A stretch of DNA of 64,000 nucleotides, taken from positions 1,364,001 through 1,428,000 of the forward strand of contig CP012388.1 in assembly GCA_001708385.1 (NCBI GenBank). Reading direction: 5' to 3'. Numbering within the stretch: the stretch's first letter is position 1; each line of letters opens with the position of its first letter. The position numbers and the translations under genes were made by a program. The DNA comes from Flavobacterium psychrophilum. GTDB taxonomy: Bacteria > Bacteroidota > Bacteroidia > Flavobacteriales > Flavobacteriaceae. Below are positions 39,601 through 48,840 of this stretch, piece after piece. The notes beneath the pieces were generated by a model. The model was not told where the DNA came from. It saw nothing but the letters and a program-made list of their open reading frames with translations, and did not search any database.

Positions 39601-40574
39601 AGTCCGTCATTATCCTGGTCACATGGGCCTGCTCCCGCATTCGGAGAACATGGGTTTAACGGATCGCTGCCATTGGCAAGTTCTGTTCCGTCATTAACGC
39701 CATCATCATCGGTATCGGCCACTGTAGGGTTGGTACCTGCTGCAATTTCCTGAGCATTGGTTAGTCCGTCACCATCCTGGTCACATATTGGTGTATTGGC
39801 ATCAGGGCTACATGGGTTTAACGGATTGCTACCGTTAGTTACCTCTGTACCATCGTTTATGCCATCGCCATCAGTATCGGCAACTGTAGGGTTTGTGCCT
39901 AAAGCAGCTTCCTGGGCGTTTGTTAGTCCGTCGTTGTCCTGGTCGCAGGTTGCGAAGGATGCGTTGGGTACACAGGGATTGTTGTCATCCGGGTCTGTGG
40001 GTACACCAACACCATCGCCATCGTTATCTACAATAGGACAGCTGGTACCTATGTTGGCATAATTGGTCCCGTAATTATCCTGTAGGCTGTATACGTTACT
40101 AAGATAATTCTTAAAGTCGGCACCGTTCATACCTGCTGCGCCCGATTGAGGATCGGACGTGTTATTAAATATACGTGCGGAAGCCACACAGCCTTCGGCC
40201 AATGTAAAACGGAAAAGTACAACTTCTGTACCTGCCGTAAAATTAACCGTAGAACCATTTGTGGCTATACCGTGAAAATCGTGTGCTATATCTGCAGCAG
40301 GGGCATATATCTGTGAGTTGTCTGCCCACGGGCCGCCATTAACCGAGACCACCGCAATATTTGAATTGGCTACCGATGCCGGAAGTACAACTGTTACCTG
40401 GCTACCTCCCCCAAAAAAGAAATTGTTTTGGGTAAAAGTGGGCCTGGCATATACCTCGTACACGTTGGTGCCTTGTAAATATCTCAGGGTAAGGTCAATT
40501 TGCTGCGAAAAGAGGTACTGGGTGGGCATAAAGAGCCCAGCCAATACTAGTATTTTAAGTATAAAACTTTTCAT
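24678..40574 (-). CDS. Giant SprB-like T9SS surface adhesin (5298 aa)
   Basis: The signal peptide is [24 protein letters not shown]. In order: a beta-rich domain A (about 25-180); 32 thrombospondin-3-like repeats of 54 aa with [12 protein letters not shown] and [12 protein letters not shown] calcium loops (about 185-1960); a second domain A; 36 Ig_7-type repeats of about 80 aa (APTPTT...TQDFC...[11 protein letters not shown]...[10 protein letters not shown]...[11 protein letters not shown], about 2130-5000); a PKD-like module; a DUF11-like module ([21 protein letters not shown]); and a CHU_C/gliding-type sorting domain ([45 protein letters not shown]). The last is a type B T9SS signal. The layout and the downstream PorP/SprF gene match the gliding adhesin SprB of F. 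johnsoniae, which travels along the cell; orthology is not proven. Low sequence complexity makes assembly collapse a concern, but the frame is open over its whole 15.9 kb. Confidence 0.93.
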   Translation of the reverse strand: MKSFILKILVLAGLFMPTQYLFSQQIDLTLRYLQGTNVYEVYARPTFTQNNFFFGGGSQVTVVLPASVANSNIAVVSVNGGPWADNSQIYAPAADIAHDFHGIATNGSTVNFTAGTEVVLFRFTLAEGCVASARIFNNTSDPQSGAAGMNGADFKNYLSNVYSLQDNYGTNYANIGTSCPIVDNDGDGVGVPTDPDDNNPCVPNASFATCDQDNDGLTNAQEAALGTNPTVADTDGDGINDGTEVTNGSNPLNPCSPDANTPICDQDGDGLTNAQEIAAGTNPTVADTDDDGVNDGTELANGSDPLNPCSPNAGAGPCDQDNDGLTNTQEAAAGTNPTIADTDGDGILDGAEVTGGSNPLSPCSPNLNSPLCDQDGDGLTNAQEATAGTNPTVADTDGDGINDGLEVTNGSDPLNACSPDVNSPVCDQDNDGLTNDEEATAGTNPTVADTDGDGVNDGTEVANGSDPLNACSPSATSPTCDQDGDGLTNAQEAAAGTNPTVADTDGDGILDGAEVTAGSDPINPCSPNPAAGPCDQDADGLTNTQEAAIGTNPTVADTDGDGIADGAEVTAGSNPLNACSPNAASSACDQDGDGLTNDQEITAGTNPLVADTDGDGILDGAEVTAGSDPLNPCSPSPAAGPCDQDGDGLTNTQEASVGTNPTVGDTDGDGVNDGAEVAGGSDPLNPCSPNINSASCDQDGDGLNYNEEITAGTNPAIADTDGDGINDGDEVTAGSDPLSACSPDVNSPLCDQDGDGLTNVQEATIGTNPTVGDTDGDGVSDGAEVTAGSDPLNPCSPSVGSSLCDQDGDGLTNAQETAAGTNPTVADTDGDGILDGAEVTAGSDPLSPCSPNPLSPLCDQDADGLTNAQEATIGTNPIVADTDGDGVNDGAEVVNGSDPLNPCSPSAASPLCDTDGDGLTNAQEITAGTNPLVADTDGDGILDGAEVTAGSDPLNPCSPNLSAGPCDQDSDGLTNTQEAGIGTNPLVADTDGDTINDGAEVAAGSNPLDPCSPVPSAGCPTDDDHDGVPAVTDPDDTNPCIPNPLAGLCDQDNDGLTNLQEASAGTNPIIADTDGDTIPDGVEVTSGSDPLNACSPNLNSPLCDQDNDGLTNQDEVANGTNPTVADTDGDGILDGAEVLAGSDPLSPCSPNPLSSLCDQDGDGLTNAQEAALGTNPTIADTDGDTISDGAEFASGSNPLNPCSPNANSALCDQDNDGLTNQDEAANGTNPTVADTDGDGILDGAEVAAGSDPLSPCSPNPLSPLCDQDGDGLTNAQEAALGTNPLVADTDGDTIPDGAEVISGSNPLNACSPNTNSAACDQDNDGLTNDQETVNGTNPTVADTDGDGILDGAEVTAGSDPLSPCSPNLLSPLCDQDGDGLTNAQEAILGTNPTVADTDGDGIPDGAEVTAGSNPLSACSPNANFPTCDQDNDGLSNADEAALGTNPNAADTDGDGINDGAEVTAGSDPLSACSPNANFASCDQDGDGLTNAQEIALGTNPTVADTDGDGINDGAEVTAGSNPLSPCSPDANFPTCDQDGDGLSNADEAILGTNPTIADTDGDGILDGAEVTAGSDPLNPCSPNLLSPLCDQDNDGLTNAEEAAAGTNPTVADTDGDSINDGDEVAGGSDPVNPCSPNPNSPACDQDGDGLSFADEVALGTDPANPDTDGDGFLDGAEVAAGSDPLSACSPNSNFPTCDQDGDGLTNQQEIALGTNPMNADTDSDGVNDGDEVTAGSNPLSPCSPNANFPTCDQDGDGLTNQQEATLGTNPTLADTDGDGINDGVEVTNGSNPLSPCSPNLNFAGCDQDGDGLTNAQEATLGTNPTVADTDGDGIDDGTEVANGSNPLDGCSPNGTLAFCDQDGDGLTNAQEAALGTNPLVADTDGDGILDGDEVTNASDPLDACSPNQGSPTCDQDNDGLSNSEEATIGTNPTVADTDGDGINDGDEVIAGSNPLNPCSPNPGNPNCTITPQIEYTLKFDPATCTYAVYARPNFSASNFFIAGGTQAGILLPSTIADVALPIITVNGGVWTDASRVFAPAAAPANDFHAVTSNGSMVNFQAGQELLLFTFTLPGGQCCVEGVRLFNNDSDPQSTDPGMANGDFNNYIADVFVLDNYYEGNYNNVGTICDDCLINPVATPTTLEPTQVFCVADAPTIADLEVVETDIRWYAAATGGTALPATTLLVNGTTYYAAQFRTADNCESPVRLAIAVQLNDAPTPTTITNPQAFCSANYPTVASIQVNETGVVFYDAATGGNIVPATAALVSGTYYASVTAANGCSSSVRLAVTVTVGDAPTPTTADTTQDFCLANNPTVASIQVNEPGVIWYTASTGGTVVPNTDSLIDGNTYYGALVVDGCESAVRLAVTVTVDDVPTPTTLDNTQNLCVTDSTTIADIQVNEPDVTWYSAPVGGTVLLPGTPLVSGTTYYGVLTDAVTGCISSVRLAVTITITDAPTPTTNDATQDFCLVNNPTVASIQVNETGVIWYTTATGGTVVPNTTALVDGTTYYGALTNDATGCTSSVRLAVTVTVGDAPTPTTLDATQDFCLVNNPTVANIQVNETGVVWYTAATGGTVVPNTTALVSGTTYYASLTDAGTGCISAVRLAVTVTVGNAPTPTTNTTSQDFCQSESPTVADIQVNEPGVVWYTSATGGTIVPDTTALVSGTYYASLTDAVSGCISAVRLAVTVTVGNAPTPTTADTTQDFCFVNAPTVGNIQVNQTGVVWYTAATGGTIVANTTPLVSGTTYYGSLTDAASGCISAVRLAVTVTVGDAPTPTTLDTTQDFCTVTNPTVGNIQVNETGVIWYTAATGGTVVANTAALVNGTTYYGSLTDAGTGCISAVRLAVTVTVGNAPTPTTLDSTQDFCLTNNPTVGNIQVNETGVVWYTAAVGGTIVPNTTALVSGTTYYGSLTDAGTGCISAVRLAVTVTVSDAPTPTTNDTTQDFCVINNPTVANLQVNQSGVIWFTTATGGAALPATTALVDGATYYGALVNAISGCTSSVRLAVTVTVTDAPTPTTLDTTQDFCLANNPTVASIQVNEAGVVWYTAATGGTIVPNTTALVSGTYYASLTDAGTGCISSVRLAVTVTVGNAPTPTTLDSTQDFCLVNNPTVANIQVNEAGVVWYTAATGGTIVPNTTALVSGTTYYASLADGPTGCISAVRLAVTVTVGDAPTPTTNDTTQDFCLVNNPTVANIQVNETGVVWYTAATGGTIVATTTALVSGTTYYASLTDATTGCTSAVRLAVTVTVGDAPTPTTLDTTQDFCLVNNPTVANIQVNEAGVVWYTAATGGTIVPNTTALVSGTYYASLTDAGTGCISSVRLAVTVTVGNAPTPTTGDTTQDFCLANNPTVANIQVNETGVVWYTAATGGTVVPDTTPLASGTTYYASLTDGITGCTSAVRLAVTVTVGDAPTPTTNDTTQDFCLVNNPTVASIQVNETGVVWYTAATGGTIVATTTALVSGTTYYASLTDATTGCTSAVRLAVTVTVGDAPTPTTLDTTQDFCLVNNPTVANIQVNEAGVVWYTAATGSTVVSNTTALVSGTYYASLTDAGTGCISSVRLAVTVTVGNAPTPSTNDTTQDFCLTNNPTVANIQVNETGVVWYTAAMGGIIVPNTTALVSGTTYYASLADGPTGCISAVRLAVTVTVGDAPTPTTLDTTQDFCLVNNPTVANIQVNEAGVVWYTAATGGTIVANTTALVNGTTYYASLTDAATGCTSAVRLAVTVTVGNAPTPTTNNASQDFCQSESPTVANIQVNEAGVVWYTAAMGGTIVPNTTALVSGTTYYASLTDAGTGCISSVRLAVTVTVGNAPTPTTNDTTQDFCLVNNPTVANIQVNEAGVVWYTAATGGTIVPNTTALVSGTTYYASLTDVATGCTSSVRLAVTVTVGDAPTPTTLDATQDFCLINNPTVANIQVNETGVVWYTAATGGTVVANTTALVSGTTYYASLTDAATGCTSAVRLAVTVTVGNAPTPTTNNASQNFCQSESPTVANIQVNEAGVVWYTAATGGTIVPNTTALVSGTYYASLTDAGTGCISAVRLAVAVTVGNAPTPTTADTTQDFCFVNAPTVGSIQVNQTGVVWYTAATGGTLVANTTPLVSGTTYYGSLVDPATGCGSAVRLAVTVTVGNAPTPTTLDTTQDFCSVTNPTVGNIQVNEAGVVWYTAATGGTVVANTAALVNGTTYYGSLTDAGTGCISAVRLAVTVTVGNAPTPTTTDTTQDFCVANSPTVANIQVNETGVVWYTAAVGGTIVSNTTALVSGTTYYGSLADAGTGCISAVRLAVTVTVSDAPTPTTNDSTQDFCVANSPTVASIQVNQTGVLWFTTATGGTALPATTALVNGTTYYGALVNATSGCTSSVRLAVTVTVTDAPTPTTTDTTQDFCLTSNPTVANIQVNEAGVVWYTAATGGTVVANTTALVSGTTYYASLTNATTGCTSAVRLAVTVTVGNAPTPTTLDTTQDFCSVTNPTVANIQVNETGVVWYTAATGGTVVPNTTVLVSGATYYASLTDAATGCTSAVRLAVTITVNSAPTPTTNNATQAFCTIDAPTVANLQANEPGVVWYTAATGGTIVPATAPLVNGTTYYGSITVGNCVSAVRLAVTVTVSPGVTPTTADTTQTFCVVTSPTVANIQVDQPGVVFYTTATGGTALAANTPLVNGTTYYASYTDPATGCASSVRLAIQVTVDNGTAPTTNNTIQTFCASDNPTVADIQVNGQGIVWYTAPVGGTVVDPATPLSNEIIYYAASTNAGGCVSSVRLAITVIIQNGATPTTNDTTQTFCTIDNPTVANIQVNEPGVVWYATSAGGTPIAATTPLVSGATYYGSIVSPAGCESIVRLAVTITISNGTTPTTNDTTQEFCGADSPTVASLQVNQTGVVFYTDATGGTALAGTTPLTNATVYYASYTDPATGCQSAVRLAITVTINNGVTPTTADTTQEFCAGDNPTLADIQINEPGVVWYTTATGGIPLNANAPLTNNATYYASITVNGCASATRLAVTVIINQGGTATITGGGPTACFGEEVTYTTQAGNTAYVWDVVGGDIIAGGTTADNTVTVRWTEVGQAFVSVSYTDANGCSGVASADLDIEVTSCSDLSITKTVNIVAPNINENVIFTITVSNDGQSAFTDVIVSEPLPSGYEFVNAIVSHGSYDVVTGVWSIPELPAGIDATLDIETKVLFGGDYENVVTILNSSPQDSNLSNNTARVAVIPSCLTVFNEFSPNGDGINDTFRVDCIESYPNNKLEVFNRYGSPVYRKSGYMNDFDGTANVDGVVRRSEQLPAGTYFYVLEIDGEAKTGWLYIMR
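25580..34170 (-). repeat. Array of 36 Ig-like (Ig_7/CHU-type) repeats in the adhesin
   Basis: Units of about 240 bp in tandem, each with a conserved pair of cysteines (TQDFC near the start, TGC near residue 66). The inner units are nearly identical, and the outermost ones at both ends are more diverged. Several multi-unit blocks repeat within the array. Confidence 0.92.
34704..40030 (-). repeat. Array of 32 thrombospondin-3-like calcium-binding repeats in the adhesin
   Basis: Units of 162 bp (54 aa), each beginning CSPN and containing two aspartate-rich loops. Repeat 1 and the segment at repeat 16 are extended by an extra loop ([12 protein letters not shown] and [14 protein letters not shown]), suggesting that two original blocks were joined. 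Confidence 0.92.
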
Positions 40575-40633
40575 ACGCTAATTGTATATGGTTTAAAAAT
40601 GGTTTGATATAAAATGAAGCTTATAACTGCATT

Positions 40634-43078
40634 TTATTGGGGCAGCTGCTCAAACATTCCGTTGTAGTTAGGCAGTACATTTGTGTTTAGCGGATAGGTA
40701 ACAATAATATTCAGCATAATCTGCCTATCATTTCCGGCACCGTCATACAGTACCCTGCCATCCATATTTACATCTCCGGATGCATACAGGTTTGCATTTG
40801 CGTAATTTAAAATCTGCGATGCATTACCCGGATGTGATAATACCTGAGATGCAGTTACCTGCCTGTCGTTTGCCAAACCATCGTATTTTACCTGGTTATC
40901 AAAGTTGGCATTACCACAGTAAAGTGCTCTTACAGCACCAACTGTTGCCATTGCCTGATCTCCTGTATAACCTGTAAGTGCAAAAAGATTAGCACTTGTT
41001 GTGGTTGTAAAATCCAGCGTTACTGCCTGGTTGGCTACCGTAAGCGCCTGGTTGTATAAAGCACCAAAGTGGTTTCTGTGTTTTATAGATACCCTAAAAG
41101 TTCCGGGAAGGTTAGCAACAAGTGCACCGCCATTTGCAGCAACAACATCGCCATCTCTTTGTACAAGCGCAGATATTGTTCTTACTACCGTTTGCGGGTT
41201 TGCCGCATCGCGAACTTCTACAAATACCCAGTCTACAATTGCATTACCCGTACCGGCATTCGCCTGAAGTACCGCTGCTGTTGTAACCTCTGTACCGCCA
41301 CCGCCTACATGCGTAAACCTTGGGCTTACTGTTGCACTATAAGGCTGGTTTAACGGAATAAGCCCGGCTACACGAAGGTCGTCGCGCATTAGTCCGCCCG
41401 AATTGCCAAATAATGCACCCTGAAGCATAACTTTAAGGTTTAGCGTTACATCGCAATTAGCATTTAATACTGCCGTAATAGCAAGACGTGTTGTGCTTTG
41501 GCAACCTGTTGTAGCACTGGTTAGCGTAGCGTAGTAAATAGTGTTATTAGTTAATGGTGTTGTAGGTGGCAACAATGTACCGTTGGTAGCGGCAGAATAA
41601 AATGTTACTCCCGCCTCATTAACCTGAAGGTTTGCAACCGTTGGCGAACCAAAGCCACAAAACTGTTGTGTAGTATTATTTGTTGTTGGTGTTGCCACAG
41701 GTGTAACTGTAACTACAACCGGAACCCTTGATGATTCTTCGGGACAACCAATTTTTGCAGCTGCCACGTAAAATGTAGTTGTAGCTGCTAATTGGGCAGT
41801 TACATACGGAGTTCCTGATGCAACAGTTGTTGCTGTACCTCCTGTTGCTGTAGTATACCAATGTAGTTCATTTCCTGCCGATGTTGTTGCAACCAACGAT
41901 GCTGTACCGCCAACACATGCAAAATAATTACCTCCCGCAGGTAGTGTTATTGTTGGAGGTGCTACGGTTCTTGTTACACCAAAAAAGTCCAGGTTTTGAG
42001 CCAATGATAAACCTACTAACGACGTAAAACGGATGGCAATCCTGTCTATAGGTGCACCCGGATTTACAGGAACTGTTGTAATAACATCTCCCTGGAGGTT
42101 TAACAAATTAAGTGTTAAAAGCGTATTCAGGCTTTGGTTAGAAACCTGTGTGCCTCCGTTAAAAGTTAAAACGCTTATATTATTGGCTACATTTAAATCG
42201 AGTAATGTTGACGCAAGCCGTATACGTACGCCAAACTGGTCGGTAGCATTGGATAAACCTTCAAAATAAACCGTTTGCTCTATTGTAGATATAAGCCCCA
42301 AAACACCCAAACTTAATGTAGAGTGATTGGTTGTATTAGCATCAATAGCAAACTGAGGATTCTCTACCCCTGCACCGCCAAGGCCCAGAACATCCAGAGA
42401 TAAACCCGGAGAGGTAAAACTCGTAAAAGCTGGCTGTCCGCAATTGGCAGGAGCCGATACATAATAAGCATCAAAAACGTTTAATACTTTAGTAGTGCCT
42501 AATCCTAATAATGCACCGCCTGTACGGTTAGTAATCCTTATACGGTTATAAGAGGCTGCTGGTGTTATTGCAATTAAATACTCCCCCGATGCATTAATTA
42601 CAATCCTAAGCCTGTCTGTTGAAAAGTCTGCCACATTCTGGCTTTGCCCGGTAAGTACCGGTGTATTGACATTCTTTGCCTCAACGGTAAATTCCTGGGC
42701 TCCTAAAAGAACTGCCCCCAGCACATTGGCTAAGAGGTTTCCAAGGCTTCCGCCGAGTAACGATGGCAATAGCTCATCCTGTGTTGTAATTTTTACATAG
42801 CTGGTTGTATTTGCCGGCAATGTAGTAGCGAACTGCAGTTCTACGTGGCCTTGATAGGCACCAAGTCCTGCTGCAAGACCAGAACTCGCCCTTACCTGGG
42901 CGGAAGTGGTCATAACCCCGTCATATGACAAAGGAACGTTGTCTGAATTAGCTGAGCTGGATGCAGACGTAGCATAAACTCTCGTTTGAGCTAGTACCTG
43001 GTAAGGAGACAGGCATAGCGCCAGCATGAACAGCAGGCAGAGAATTTTGTGATTTTTGAGAGTAGTTTTTAATACCAT
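40634..43078 (-). CDS. Secreted surface protein with Ig-like and dockerin-like regions
   Basis: An 814-aa protein with signal peptide ending ...SPYQVLAQ. Residues about 32-370 form a domain shared with the next upstream gene (TRVYATSASSS, LQFATTLPANTTSYVKI, AQEFTVEAK, VLNVFDAYYVSAP). Two Ig-like modules follow, including one like the Ig_7 repeats of the giant adhesin (ATPTTNNTTQQFC). The C-terminus contains two copies of an EF-loop-like motif, GNANFDNQVKYDGLANDRQ and GDVNMDGRVLYDGAGNDRQ, resembling dockerin calcium-binding repeats. There is no obvious T9SS sorting domain, so it may be held at the surface by another protein. It lies 59 bases upstream of the giant adhesin and resembles SprC/SprD in position only. 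Confidence 0.82.
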   Translation of the reverse strand: MVLKTTLKNHKILCLLFMLALCLSPYQVLAQTRVYATSASSSANSDNVPLSYDGVMTTSAQVRASSGLAAGLGAYQGHVELQFATTLPANTTSYVKITTQDELLPSLLGGSLGNLLANVLGAVLLGAQEFTVEAKNVNTPVLTGQSQNVADFSTDRLRIVINASGEYLIAITPAASYNRIRITNRTGGALLGLGTTKVLNVFDAYYVSAPANCGQPAFTSFTSPGLSLDVLGLGGAGVENPQFAIDANTTNHSTLSLGVLGLISTIEQTVYFEGLSNATDQFGVRIRLASTLLDLNVANNISVLTFNGGTQVSNQSLNTLLTLNLLNLQGDVITTVPVNPGAPIDRIAIRFTSLVGLSLAQNLDFFGVTRTVAPPTITLPAGGNYFACVGGTASLVATTSAGNELHWYTTATGGTATTVASGTPYVTAQLAATTTFYVAAAKIGCPEESSRVPVVVTVTPVATPTTNNTTQQFCGFGSPTVANLQVNEAGVTFYSAATNGTLLPPTTPLTNNTIYYATLTSATTGCQSTTRLAITAVLNANCDVTLNLKVMLQGALFGNSGGLMRDDLRVAGLIPLNQPYSATVSPRFTHVGGGGTEVTTAAVLQANAGTGNAIVDWVFVEVRDAANPQTVVRTISALVQRDGDVVAANGGALVANLPGTFRVSIKHRNHFGALYNQALTVANQAVTLDFTTTTSANLFALTGYTGDQAMATVGAVRALYCGNANFDNQVKYDGLANDRQVTASQVLSHPGNASQILNYANANLYASGDVNMDGRVLYDGAGNDRQIMLNIIVTYPLNTNVLPNYNGMFEQLPQ

Positions 43079-43296
43079 AAACGTTAAAGATTAATTTAAT
43101 AATTCATTGGTTCACGGTATGAAATTACTCCCACACACACGTATTCTTATAGCTTTATTGCGAATATCGCAGAAGTATCGACAAAAATTCAAATTTTATC
43201 GATGAATAACATAGTTAAATTCTGATTAAATTTCATCAAAAAATTAGCTATTTATTACAAAATTTTACTTATTTTATTTAAATATTAAATAAGTAT

Positions 43297-44985
43297 TTAA
43301 GCCCCCGATTTAATTCGCTGCCTGACCATTGGGTTAGATATAACCATGCAATTTTTTGTAGTTACTTTAATAACATTGCTGTATTGCAGACATTGAATAC
43401 CACCTAATGTTCTACTACTTACTCTTCTGTAAAAAGTATCCTGTGTTAAAATCGGAGGTTGGTATACGGGAGAATTGGAGGTAGCGATTTCTGCCCAGTC
43501 GGTCTGGTTTAAAGATGATTCCCATTTGTAGGTTATATCACTTCCGGAATCGTGCGTAATACTGGTAAAAGCAATAGGCGATCTTGTAAGGCATACTGTC
43601 TGTTCCCCACTGATAGTTCCGCCCGATGGTGTATTTATTACGGTTATGGTTACAGGGGTTATTGGCCCTGCGCAGCTACCATAATTTAATCGTGAATAGT
43701 AGGTAGTTGTAGCAGTGAGAGCCGGAGTAACGATACCCTGCCCCGAAGTTGTGGTTGCCAACACAGTTCCTCCCGCCGATGATGCATACCAATTTATGGA
43801 AACACCAGCCGGAGCGGTTGCAACTACTGTTGAAGCACCCCCTTGGCATATTGCAGGATTTTGCGTTATTACAGGTTCACCAAGCGTTCTGGAAACACCA
43901 TATACATTAATACTGCCCGTTACCCCAACAACAGATGAAAGCCGTATTGTTATCCTGTCTACAGGTTGTCCCGGCGTCATAAATAATGTCATGGGCTGGT
44001 TAGCCTGTGGGGTAAGAATATTTAGGGCTAGTAAACTGCTAAGTGTATAGGTTTGCACAACGGTGTTTCCGTTAGATGCAATTACAGACACACTGCCCAA
44101 TACACTGGCTATTGTTTGCGGCACACTCAATCGTACAGCAATCCTGTCTGATGCAAATGACAGCCTGTCAAAATACAACACTTGCTCTATTGATGAAGCC
44201 ACACTGATATTTGCCATTTTTATGGTTGAATGGTTTGTATTGTCGGTATCAATTGCATAACTTGGATTAATTACCCCTACAGACCCGTTATTCAACAGCG
44301 TCACAGTTATGCCGCTTCCTGTACCGTTGTAAGAACTATACACAGGCGTTGTGGTACAAACCGGTATATCGGTTATATAATAGGCCTCATATACATTTAT
44401 TGTTTTTACAGTTCCAAGCCCAATCAATGCCCCAAGCCTGTTGGTTACCCTTATACTTTTGTATTCTTTATCGGGAATTATACGTACAAGGTATTCTCCG
44501 GCATCATTTACCAGAAGTTTCATTCTGTCGGTATTAAAATCGCCTGCCGTCTGGCTGTTCCCGGTCAGTACGGCAACGCCATCCTTATCTTTGGCTTCAA
44601 CAGTAAATTCCTGATTCCCGGAAAGTATTCCACTCAGCACAGTATTTAATGTACCGCTTAGCAATCCGTTTAAAATTTCGGTACTTGCCATATTTATTTT
44701 TACATATGATACCGTATTAGCGGGTAATGGCGTAGCAAACTGTAAATCGATATGTCCTGAATATGCACCTGCTCCCAATATAACCCCCGAACTGGCACTT
44801 ACAACGGCAAAGGTTGTAAGGTTACCGTCATGGGCTTTAGCAGCATCTGTAGTATGTGCCTCGCTTATTACAGACGATGCATATACCTTTGTCTGCGCAT
44901 TGGCATTCGCCGAAAGGCATAGGTAAAATAATACACAAAATGTGCAAAGGTAAATGTGTTTTATAATTGGATTCCCCGTAACCAA
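43297..44985 (-). CDS. Secreted protein paralogous to its downstream neighbour
   Basis: A 562-aa protein with signal peptide ending ...SANANAQ. The first 370 residues match the domain of the 814-aa protein (TKVYASSVISE, LQFATPLPANTVSYVKI, NQEFTVEAK, TINVYEAYYI, VDRITIRLSSVVG). Two Ig-like modules follow (INWYASSAGGTVLATT; TYKWESSLNQTDWAEI). It ends in NCMVISNPMVRQRIKSGA, a tail I have seen on other Bacteroidota surface proteins, but no standard sorting domain. It is the first gene of the adhesin operon; 218 bases separate it from the next. It is probably a surface protein made together with the adhesin; its role is unknown. Confidence 0.82.
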   Translation of the reverse strand: MVTGNPIIKHIYLCTFCVLFYLCLSANANAQTKVYASSVISEAHTTDAAKAHDGNLTTFAVVSASSGVILGAGAYSGHIDLQFATPLPANTVSYVKINMASTEILNGLLSGTLNTVLSGILSGNQEFTVEAKDKDGVAVLTGNSQTAGDFNTDRMKLLVNDAGEYLVRIIPDKEYKSIRVTNRLGALIGLGTVKTINVYEAYYITDIPVCTTTPVYSSYNGTGSGITVTLLNNGSVGVINPSYAIDTDNTNHSTIKMANISVASSIEQVLYFDRLSFASDRIAVRLSVPQTIASVLGSVSVIASNGNTVVQTYTLSSLLALNILTPQANQPMTLFMTPGQPVDRITIRLSSVVGVTGSINVYGVSRTLGEPVITQNPAICQGGASTVVATAPAGVSINWYASSAGGTVLATTTSGQGIVTPALTATTTYYSRLNYGSCAGPITPVTITVINTPSGGTISGEQTVCLTRSPIAFTSITHDSGSDITYKWESSLNQTDWAEIATSNSPVYQPPILTQDTFYRRVSSRTLGGIQCLQYSNVIKVTTKNCMVISNPMVRQRIKSGA

Positions 44986-45025
44986 TTGATAATAAGCTTT
45001 AGTTTATAAAAAAGGCAGTAACGGG

Positions 45026-45056
45026 TAAAACTAACCTTCTGTATCGCGCGCGAAAA
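45026..45056 (-). promoter_or_regulatory. Candidate promoter of the adhesin operon
   Basis: On the minus strand, TTTT (plus-strand 45053-45056), a 19-base spacer, then TAGTTTTA (plus-strand 45026-45033). This gives 3 of 4 and 7 of 8 matches to the consensus, 41 bases from the first start codon. Confidence 0.42.
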
Positions 45057-45088
45057 AACTTTCAAAAAAGCATCGATATAAATACCGT

Positions 45089-45119
45089 TTTTATCTATGA
45101 AAGGAACATGTTATCTTTG
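45089..45119 (+). promoter_or_regulatory. Promoter of prfC
   Basis: TTTT (45089-45092), 19 bases, TATCTTTG (45112-45119), a perfect -7 box. The start codon is 59 bases downstream. It is divergent from the adhesin operon promoter. Confidence 0.6.
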
Positions 45120-45177
45120 CGGCTGTAAAAAAGGAAAAGACTATTTTTGCAAATAATTTAAGAACAGAGGCAAAACG

Positions 45178-46767
45178 ATGAATTTTAATAAAGAGATTGA
45201 CAGAAGGCGTACTTTTGGTATTATTTCCCACCCCGATGCCGGTAAGACAACACTAACCGAAAAACTCCTTTTATTTGGGGGCGCTATTCAGGAAGCGGGC
45301 GCTGTAAAAAGCAACAAAATTAAAAAAGGCGCTACCAGTGACTTTATGGAAATTGAAAGGCAAAGGGGTATCTCTGTTGCCACATCGGTACTTGCCTTTA
45401 ACTACAAAGACAAAAAAATAAACATTCTTGATACGCCCGGCCACAAGGATTTTGCTGAAGATACTTTTAGGACCCTTACTGCAGTAGACAGCGTTATCGT
45501 TGTTATTGACGTTGCAAAAGGTGTTGAGGAGCAGACCGAAAAACTTGTACAGGTGTGCCGCATGCGTAATATTCCTATGCTGGTGTTTATTAATAAACTT
45601 GACCGTGAAGGTAAAGATGCTTTTGACCTTATGGACGAAGTGGAGCAAAAACTGGGATTAACAGTTACTCCGTTGAGCTTCCCTATAGGTATGGGTTACG
45701 ATTTTAAGGGTATATATAATATCTGGGAAAAGAACATCAACCTTTTTAGTGGCGACAGCCGTAAAAACATTGAAGAAACCATTGCCTTTAGCGACATTAG
45801 CAGCCCGGAACTTGAAAAGATAATAGGTGAAAAACCCGCAACACAATTAAGGGAAGAACTTGAACTTATTGATGAGGTATACCCTCCTTTTGACAGGCAG
45901 GCCTATCTTGACGGAAAACTTCAGCCTGTGTTCTTTGGTTCGGCATTAAACAACTTTGGTGTGCGCGAACTTTTAGACTGTTTTATTGAAATTGCACCAT
46001 CGCCAAGGCCAAAAGAGTCTGATACAAGACTTGTTGAACCGGATGAAAATAAATTTGCCGGTTTTGTATTTAAGATACACGCCAATATGGACCCTAAACA
46101 CCGCGACAGAATTGCCTTCGTAAAAATTGTTTCGGGTGTGTTTGAAAGAAACAAACCGTATTTGCACGTACGCCTTAACAAAAACCTTAAATTCTCGAGT
46201 CCGAATGCCTTTTTTGCCGAAAAGAAAGAAATTGTAGATATCTCCTACCCTGGCGATATTGTGGGCCTTCACGATACAGGAAACTTTAAAATTGGTGATA
46301 CGCTTACCGAAGGCGAATTAATGGCCTTTAAAGGTATTCCAAGCTTCTCTCCCGAGCATTTCCGTTACATTAATAATGCCGATCCTCTTAAGGCAAAACA
46401 GCTTGAAAAAGGTATCGACCAGCTAATGGACGAAGGTGTGGCACAGCTGTTTACATTGGAAATGAATAACCGTAAGGTAATTGGTACTGTGGGTGCACTG
46501 CAATATGAAGTTATACAGTACAGGCTGGAGCATGAATATAATGCAAAATGTTCTTACGAGAACTTTCCTGCCTACAAAGCATGTTGGGTTAAGCCTGATG
46601 ATGCTAAAAATGAAGAATTTGCCGAATTTAAAAGGATTAAACAAAAGTTTCTTGCCAAAGACAAGTATGGACAGCTTGTATTTTTGGCCGACTCTGATTT
46701 TTCCATCTCAATGACGCAATCTAAATACCCGAGCGTTAAGTTATTCTTTACTTCGGAATTCGACTAA
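45178..46767 (+). CDS. prfC: Peptide chain release factor 3
   Basis: A 529-aa translational GTPase that recycles RF1/RF2 from the ribosome after termination. The G1 motif SHPDAGKTT is near residue 18, G3 DTPGHKDF near 88, and G4 NKLD near 142. The RF3-type switch region RQRGISVATSV and the C-terminal EYNAKCSYENFPAYKACW are also present. The length is that of RF3 (about 525-530), not EF-G. The gene has its own promoter and appears monocistronic. Confidence 0.96.
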   Translation: MNFNKEIDRRRTFGIISHPDAGKTTLTEKLLLFGGAIQEAGAVKSNKIKKGATSDFMEIERQRGISVATSVLAFNYKDKKINILDTPGHKDFAEDTFRTLTAVDSVIVVIDVAKGVEEQTEKLVQVCRMRNIPMLVFINKLDREGKDAFDLMDEVEQKLGLTVTPLSFPIGMGYDFKGIYNIWEKNINLFSGDSRKNIEETIAFSDISSPELEKIIGEKPATQLREELELIDEVYPPFDRQAYLDGKLQPVFFGSALNNFGVRELLDCFIEIAPSPRPKESDTRLVEPDENKFAGFVFKIHANMDPKHRDRIAFVKIVSGVFERNKPYLHVRLNKNLKFSSPNAFFAEKKEIVDISYPGDIVGLHDTGNFKIGDTLTEGELMAFKGIPSFSPEHFRYINNADPLKAKQLEKGIDQLMDEGVAQLFTLEMNNRKVIGTVGALQYEVIQYRLEHEYNAKCSYENFPAYKACWVKPDDAKNEEFAEFKRIKQKFLAKDKYGQLVFLADSDFSISMTQSKYPSVKLFFTSEFD

Positions 46768-47079
46768 TCGTCAAAAAGACCAAAAAATTACTTTTAAAAT
46801 GAAGGGGACTACGAAAAGTACGAAAAAAGTGATTAACTTTAGAAGCACCTTAGCTACATCTAAGTATTAATTTTTATTAGCAATTTTCGTTATGCTGCTT
46901 TGGCAGCTGCGGGCTACTGTTAAGTTTTTTTTCCTGTAATCTTACTACTTACAGGAAGACAGTTTAATAGGTGTGTATACACACCGCATATAACACCAAT
47001 GGTAAAAGCGTATGCTTGCTGCCCTGTGTGTTCGTGGTTTAAATTGAAGAAATTTTATCCGTTATTACGTATACGATTA
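46768..47079. other. Regulatory-looking region upstream of the histidine kinase
   Basis: 312 bases. It contains a 9-bp hairpin (TTCCTGTAA 46931-46939 with TTACAGGAA 46949-46957) and a 16-bp perfect palindrome (46970-46985). The upstream extension of the kinase frame from 46999 to 47079 is probably 5' untranslated. Confidence 0.5.
46970..46985. promoter_or_regulatory. Perfect 16-bp palindrome, candidate operator
   Basis: GGTGTGTATACACACC is self-complementary over all 16 bases and lies 95 bases before the kinase start. The half site TATACACACCG (46976-46986) recurs exactly at 49479-49489 just after the response-regulator gene. It may be a binding site for that regulator. Confidence 0.5.
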
Positions 47080-48840
47080 ATGAAACATAAAAAATTGATA
47101 TTTGCAATGTTGCTATTGGTGTTTGCTGCCTTCATGTCATGTAAAGGCAACGATGACGCATCCGGCAATACCAAACCTTTACAACCTCACAACTGCGCTT
47201 TTGAAAACAAAGCACAGGACTTTACTTATAAGCGTATTTTAGATAGTGCTTTTTATTATCATAATGAAGCCAGAAAACATCATTTAACAAATAAAGATTC
47301 TGCCCGGGCTGTAAAGAACATCGCCCTTATGGCAGAAGTTCAGCTTGCAGCAGGCGATTATTTTGGAGCCGAAAAAACAATTCTTGAAAGCATTCCCCTC
47401 ATACAAGGCAAAGACAGCAACAAGCAATTAGTTACGGCATATGCATTTTTAGCAAAGGTTTACAGGCATCTTTTTGATCATAAAAATGCTTTGCTCTATT
47501 TTGAAAAAGCGCACGACACATCTAACGACAGTCTTGAAAAGCTTAACATTTTGCAGTCTATTGCTCATGTTTACATAGAAATGGGCAATTACAAAGAAGC
47601 TATAGGCATACTGCAAAGCATTAACCAATCTAAGGATATAGAAAAAGATGCTTTAACAGAAGCAAAAATTTCAGACAGGCTTGGCTATGCCATGCTTAAA
47701 GACAATAGCGGCGGACTGGATTATTTGTTATCTGCCCTGGAGATTCGTAAAAAAGAAAATGATATAAACGGATTATTTTACAGCTACACGCATCTATCTG
47801 AATACTACGATGCTAAGAATGATAGCAAAGCAGCAAAGACATATGCAAAGCTGACCTATGAAATGGCTCTTAAGCTAAGGGATCCTGAGAAAATGCTTAA
47901 CGCACTTTCATGCTTAGTTAGTATAAGTACAGATGGTGAATTAAAATATTATTCTAACGAATACCTTAAATATAATACCGAACTTAAAAAAACCAGGAAT
48001 GCTTTAAAAAACAGCTTTGACGACATTTTAGAAAACGACATTAAAGTAGCAAAAGCCGCCGTTAAGCAAATTGAAGCAGAAGACAGGGCACTTTTACTTG
48101 AAATAAGCAGTGATAATAACAAGTTATTATTGTTAAGCCTCATATTCACAATACTTTCATCTATAACTGTATATTATTTAATACGAACACGACATAAGAA
48201 AGAGCGTTTTATGGAGTCGTACTCCACGGAAACACGAATCGCAAAAAAAGTACACGATGAAATTGCCAATGAAATTTACGGTACGATAAACGACCTTGCT
48301 TCAGATGAAGACATTTCATTAACCGATAAAGAAAAACTTTTATCACGTTTGGATTCCATCTACCTAATGACAAAAAATATATCGAGGGAAACCAACAACA
48401 TTCCAACCGGGTATGAATATCCTGAGCATCTTAAGATGATGCTTACTTCTTATTCGGGATATAACATAAATGTTATTATAAAAGGTTTAAACGATATTAA
48501 CTGGGATTACATCGATTCTATTAAGAAAATCGCAACCTATCGCTCGCTTCAAGAGTTTATGGTAAACATGAAAAAACACAGCCAGGCATCGCTTGTTGTT
48601 GTAGATTTTACGGTAGATAATAAAAAGGTAGTTATAAATTATACCGATAACGGCGTTGGCGCTACCAAAGAAAAGCTGCTGACCAAAAACGGATTATTAA
48701 ATGTAGAAAGCCGGATCGCTTCGGTAGACGGAAATATAAATTTTGACACAGACACCGATAAAAAAGGTTTCCATATTACATTAACATACCCAGTATATAC
48801 GCCATATGTTCAGAAAAATTTTAATAACAGAAGACATTGA
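47080..48840 (+). CDS. TPR-containing sensor histidine kinase, lipoprotein-type signal
   Basis: The start is chosen at 47080, because MKHKKLIFAMLLLVFAAFMSC is a lipoprotein signal; the frame from 46999 adds 27 unlikely residues. The 586-aa protein has a TPR sensor region (about 40-340), one membrane helix (about 349-368), a HisKA_3-type box with His392 in RIAKKVHDEIANE, and an ATPase domain with the N-box-like QEFMVNMKKHSQAS (about 490-503) and DNGVG (523-527). It should autophosphorylate on His392 and pass phosphate to the regulator encoded next, whose start overlaps by 35 bases. Proteins with TPR sensor, helix and HATPase are common in Bacteroidota; the signal is unknown. A lipidated N-terminus combined with a membrane helix is unusual, and the C may instead simply end a normal signal. 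Confidence 0.88.
   Translation: MKHKKLIFAMLLLVFAAFMSCKGNDDASGNTKPLQPHNCAFENKAQDFTYKRILDSAFYYHNEARKHHLTNKDSARAVKNIALMAEVQLAAGDYFGAEKTILESIPLIQGKDSNKQLVTAYAFLAKVYRHLFDHKNALLYFEKAHDTSNDSLEKLNILQSIAHVYIEMGNYKEAIGILQSINQSKDIEKDALTEAKISDRLGYAMLKDNSGGLDYLLSALEIRKKENDINGLFYSYTHLSEYYDAKNDSKAAKTYAKLTYEMALKLRDPEKMLNALSCLVSISTDGELKYYSNEYLKYNTELKKTRNALKNSFDDILENDIKVAKAAVKQIEAEDRALLLEISSDNNKLLLLSLIFTILSSITVYYLIRTRHKKERFMESYSTETRIAKKVHDEIANEIYGTINDLASDEDISLTDKEKLLSRLDSIYLMTKNISRETNNIPTGYEYPEHLKMMLTSYSGYNINVIIKGLNDINWDYIDSIKKIATYRSLQEFMVNMKKHSQASLVVVDFTVDNKKVVINYTDNGVGATKEKLLTKNGLLNVESRIASVDGNINFDTDTDKKGFHITLTYPVYTPYVQKNFNNRRH

Noticed and set aside
33535..40581. Many plus-strand open frames across the adhesin gene, rich in Pro-Ser-Pro-Ser
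   Set aside because: They are antisense shadows of the TSP3 and Ig-like repeats, repeating with the same 162- and 240-base periods.
43266..43295. A+T-only inverted repeat after the 562-aa protein gene as a terminator
   Set aside because: The stem is made almost only of A-T pairs with a mismatch, too weak to support termination, and the operon seems to continue.
46999..47079. N-terminal extension of the histidine kinase (MVKAYACCPVCSWFKLKK...)
   Set aside because: It would place 27 residues before a clean lipoprotein signal and overlaps the presumed promoter region.
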